15,015 nucleotides of DNA from an uncultured Ruminococcus sp. (GTDB lineage Bacteria; Bacillota; Clostridia; Oscillospirales; Ruminococcaceae): positions 1 to 15,015 of the forward strand of contig CALDFS010000171.1 in the NCBI GenBank assembly GCA_937942105.1, in the 5' to 3' direction. Position 1 is the first letter of the stretch. The number at the start of each line of letters is the position of its first letter. Positions 13,536 to 15,015 of this stretch are shown here, in pieces. The position numbers were made by a program, and so were the translations under genes. The notes below the pieces were generated by a model that had not been told where the DNA came from, did no database searches, and saw only the letters and a program-made list of their open reading frames with translations.

Positions 13536-13564
13536 ATTATACTACAGCTGTTTGAATATGTCAA
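13536..13564 (-). promoter_or_regulatory. Fully consensus promoter for the minus-strand fucU operon
   Basis: On the minus strand TTGACA (13564-13559), a 17-base spacer and TATAAT (13541-13536) match the vegetative consensus at all twelve positions. Transcription would begin near 13529. Confidence 0.88.
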
Positions 13565-13625
13565 GAAATCAGTTATGAAACATTTAAAGAAGTAAATTGC
13601 CGGAACGCTTTAAGCCGCCGTGCTG

Positions 13626-14825
13626 TCAGTTGGTATAATTATCAAAGTAACCCTGCACCAGAACAACAGGAGTGCCCTTGTCGCCCGAGCCGCTTGTCAA
13701 ATCGCAGAGCGAGCCTATAAGGTCGGTAAGTCTTCTGGGGGTAGTGCCCTCGGAAGCCATGCTGCCCACAAGGTTTGATTCCTTCTTCTTTATGCTTTCC
13801 GAGATGGCTTTTTTAAGCTCCTCGCCGGAAAGGTGACCGAAGTCATTGTCGGCAAGATACTTTATTTTAAGCTCGTTAGGGGTGCCGATAAGACCTTCGG
13901 TGTATGCCGGGGAAACGCAGGGGTCTGCAAGCTCCCAGATTTTGCCCTTGGGGTCCTTGAATGCGCCGTCGCCATATACCATAACCTCAACGTGCCTGCC
14001 GGTCGCCTTCAGCATTCTTGCCTGTATATCCTCAACCAAAGGCTTGCAGTCGCGGGGGAAGAGCTTTATCTTATCCTCGGTGGATTTGTTCGAGCCTAAA
14101 AGACCGAACTCTTCATTGCAGCCGGAGCCGTTTACCGGGGCATTGAGTATCTCATCAAGACCTAAAACAACCTTTGCACCTGCGGCTTTAAGTATGCGCT
14201 TTGTGCGGGCGCGGGTGTGAATGTCGCAGGTGAGAACGCAGTCGGTATAGTTAAGTATAGCCTTGGGCTGGTTGGCGAAGACGATTTCGACCTCGGCGCC
14301 GCACTCCTTAATAAGGTCGCCGTAGTAGGCAACGTAGTCAACACCGGTGAATTCGTGCTTATTCTCGCCGAAAAGCTCACGGTATCTTTCCAAAGTAAGG
14401 ATATCGGAATAGGGGTTAACGCCCGCTTCGTCGAGCTTATCAAGGCTTACAAGCTCGTTGCCGACCTCGTCCGAGGGGTAGCTGAGCATAAGCACTACCT
14501 TCTTGGCGCCCATAGCTATTCCCTTAAGGCAGATTGCAAAGCGGTTGCGCGAAAGTATCGGGAAGATTACGCCTATAGTCTCTCCGCCGAGCTTAGCCCT
14601 AACGTCGTCAGCGATATCGTTAACGGAAGCATAGTTTCCCTGAGCGCGGGCTACTATCGATTCGGTGATAGCTATAACGTCTCTATCGCGGATAGCAAAG
14701 CCCTCGGACTCAGCAGCCGCGAGCACACTGTTTGTTACAATATCCGCAAGGTCGTCCCCCTCCCTGATGATGGGGCAGCGGATTCCTCTGGAAACGGTTC
14801 CAACAAGTCTTTGACGGTTTTCCAT
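13626..14825 (-). CDS. Coenzyme F420-0:L-glutamate ligase-like protein
   Basis: A 399-residue protein with the F420 gamma-glutamyl ligase fold (CofE family). In archaea and actinobacteria CofE adds glutamate to F420-0 using GTP. Recognisable parts are the N-terminal GIRCPIIREGDDLADIV, the core DRDVIAITESIVARAQGNY (equivalent to the CofE strand-loop before the metal site), and VVLGLDEILNAPVNGSGCN. The C-terminal half, with EVMVYGDGAFKDPKGKIWELADP, continues to TPVVLVQGYFDNYTN. It is longer than archaeal CofE (about 250 residues) and belongs to a clostridial type of uncertain substrate. AAAGGA lies about 9-12 bases before the ATG at 14825. No cofC, cofD, fbiC or F420-dependent enzyme is present in the window. 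It may ligate amino acids to another cofactor or metabolite (inference). Confidence 0.85.
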   Translation of the reverse strand: MENRQRLVGTVSRGIRCPIIREGDDLADIVTNSVLAAAESEGFAIRDRDVIAITESIVARAQGNYASVNDIADDVRAKLGGETIGVIFPILSRNRFAICLKGIAMGAKKVVLMLSYPSDEVGNELVSLDKLDEAGVNPYSDILTLERYRELFGENKHEFTGVDYVAYYGDLIKECGAEVEIVFANQPKAILNYTDCVLTCDIHTRARTKRILKAAGAKVVLGLDEILNAPVNGSGCNEEFGLLGSNKSTEDKIKLFPRDCKPLVEDIQARMLKATGRHVEVMVYGDGAFKDPKGKIWELADPCVSPAYTEGLIGTPNELKIKYLADNDFGHLSGEELKKAISESIKKKESNLVGSMASEGTTPRRLTDLIGSLCDLTSGSGDKGTPVVLVQGYFDNYTN

Positions 14826-14863
14826 GTTGATTTGTTCCTTTCTGTGTTAAATATTAGCGATGT

Positions 14864-14886
14864 TCCGCAGCATACGCGCCTGCGGA
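14864..14886 (-). other. 5' UTR hairpin upstream of the F420-ligase-like gene
   Basis: TCCGCAG (14864-14870) and CTGCGGA (14880-14886) form a perfect 7-bp stem inside the predicted leader, about 40 bases before the start codon. No known riboswitch class is recognised. It may only stabilise the mRNA. Confidence 0.4.
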
Positions 14887-14902
14887 CAGTAAAAACCAAT
14901 TA

Positions 14903-14931
14903 AGTATAACACAGATTCCGCGGTTTTTCAA
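14903..14931 (-). promoter_or_regulatory. Promoter of the F420-ligase-like gene
   Basis: On the minus strand TTGAAA (14931-14926), a 17-base spacer and TATACT (14908-14903). A TG one base before the -10 adds an extended element. The start site would be near 14896, giving a leader of about 70 bases. Confidence 0.8.
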
Positions 14932-14950
14932 TAGTTTTTGCGGAGATTTT

Positions 14951-14979
14951 TTGACGATATTCTGCGTTGTCAATAGATA
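14951..14979 (+). promoter_or_regulatory. Possible plus-strand promoter leaving the window
   Basis: TTGACG (14951-14956), a 17-base spacer and TAGATA (14974-14979) could start a rightward transcript divergent from the F420-ligase-like gene. The -10 is weak and no downstream gene is visible before the window ends. Confidence 0.25.
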
Positions 14980-15015
14980 TGACCCATATAAGAGTAAAAA
15001 ATAAAAAGTATGGTA

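Noticed and set aside
13833..14903. Long plus-strand frames opposite the F420-ligase-like gene
   Set aside because: They are shadows of a well-supported minus-strand gene with family motifs, promoter and ribosome binding site.

Overview
The window looks like a chromosomal segment of an anaerobic gut-type Firmicute, most likely of the Oscillospiraceae/Ruminococcaceae (inference). The reasons are the Firmicutes-style order SRP RNA - dnaX - ebfC - recR, strong AAAGGA/AGGAGG ribosome binding sites, an FprA flavodiiron protein next to a flavin reductase-rubredoxin fusion, mid-range GC, and intergenic spacers full of short hairpins. No rRNA, tRNA, CRISPR array, transposase or integrase was seen.

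Layout. 63-832: three small, tightly packed DNA-binding proteins (two Xre-type HTH, one ribbon-helix-helix). 911-1107: a strong promoter and a small-type SRP RNA. 1132-4414: a DNA-maintenance and translation block on the + strand (dnaX, ebfC, recR, tadA). A repeat-like spacer lies between dnaX and ebfC, and a 470-base hairpin-rich spacer follows tadA. 4887-5930: a cytoplasmic CE2-like SGNH esterase. 5989-7890: fprA and a flavin reductase-rubredoxin fusion (Hrb type), probably an O2/NO detoxification pair, separated by a GTTAAC hexamer array and closed by a terminator. 8015-8464: a four-helix membrane protein of the CmpB/type IV ABC-transporter-like family. 8501-9758: a promoter, a membrane-anchored protein with His/Asp/Glu-rich 11-residue repeats, an overlapping flavin reductase, and a terminator. 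9840-12364: a promoter with a perfect 19-bp palindrome at the transcription start, then four unrecognised genes (two small soluble proteins, a six-helix membrane protein with an acidic tail, a membrane-anchored protein) and a small, apparently frameshifted ORF. This block looks AT-richer than its surroundings. 12388-13564: on the minus strand, a consensus promoter, a membrane-anchored unknown protein, fucU and a terminator. 13626-14931: on the minus strand, a standalone F420-0:glutamate ligase-like protein with its own promoter.

How the parts relate. dnaX, ebfC and recR serve replication, nucleoid function and recombination, and tadA modifies tRNA. FprA, the rubredoxin fusion and the second flavin reductase suggest investment in flavin/iron redox chemistry for surviving oxygen or nitric oxide. 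The best candidates for undescribed biology are the four-gene operon behind the palindrome, the AEDISHG repeat protein coupled to a flavin reductase, and the F420-ligase-like protein with no visible F420 pathway. All functional statements for these three are inference.
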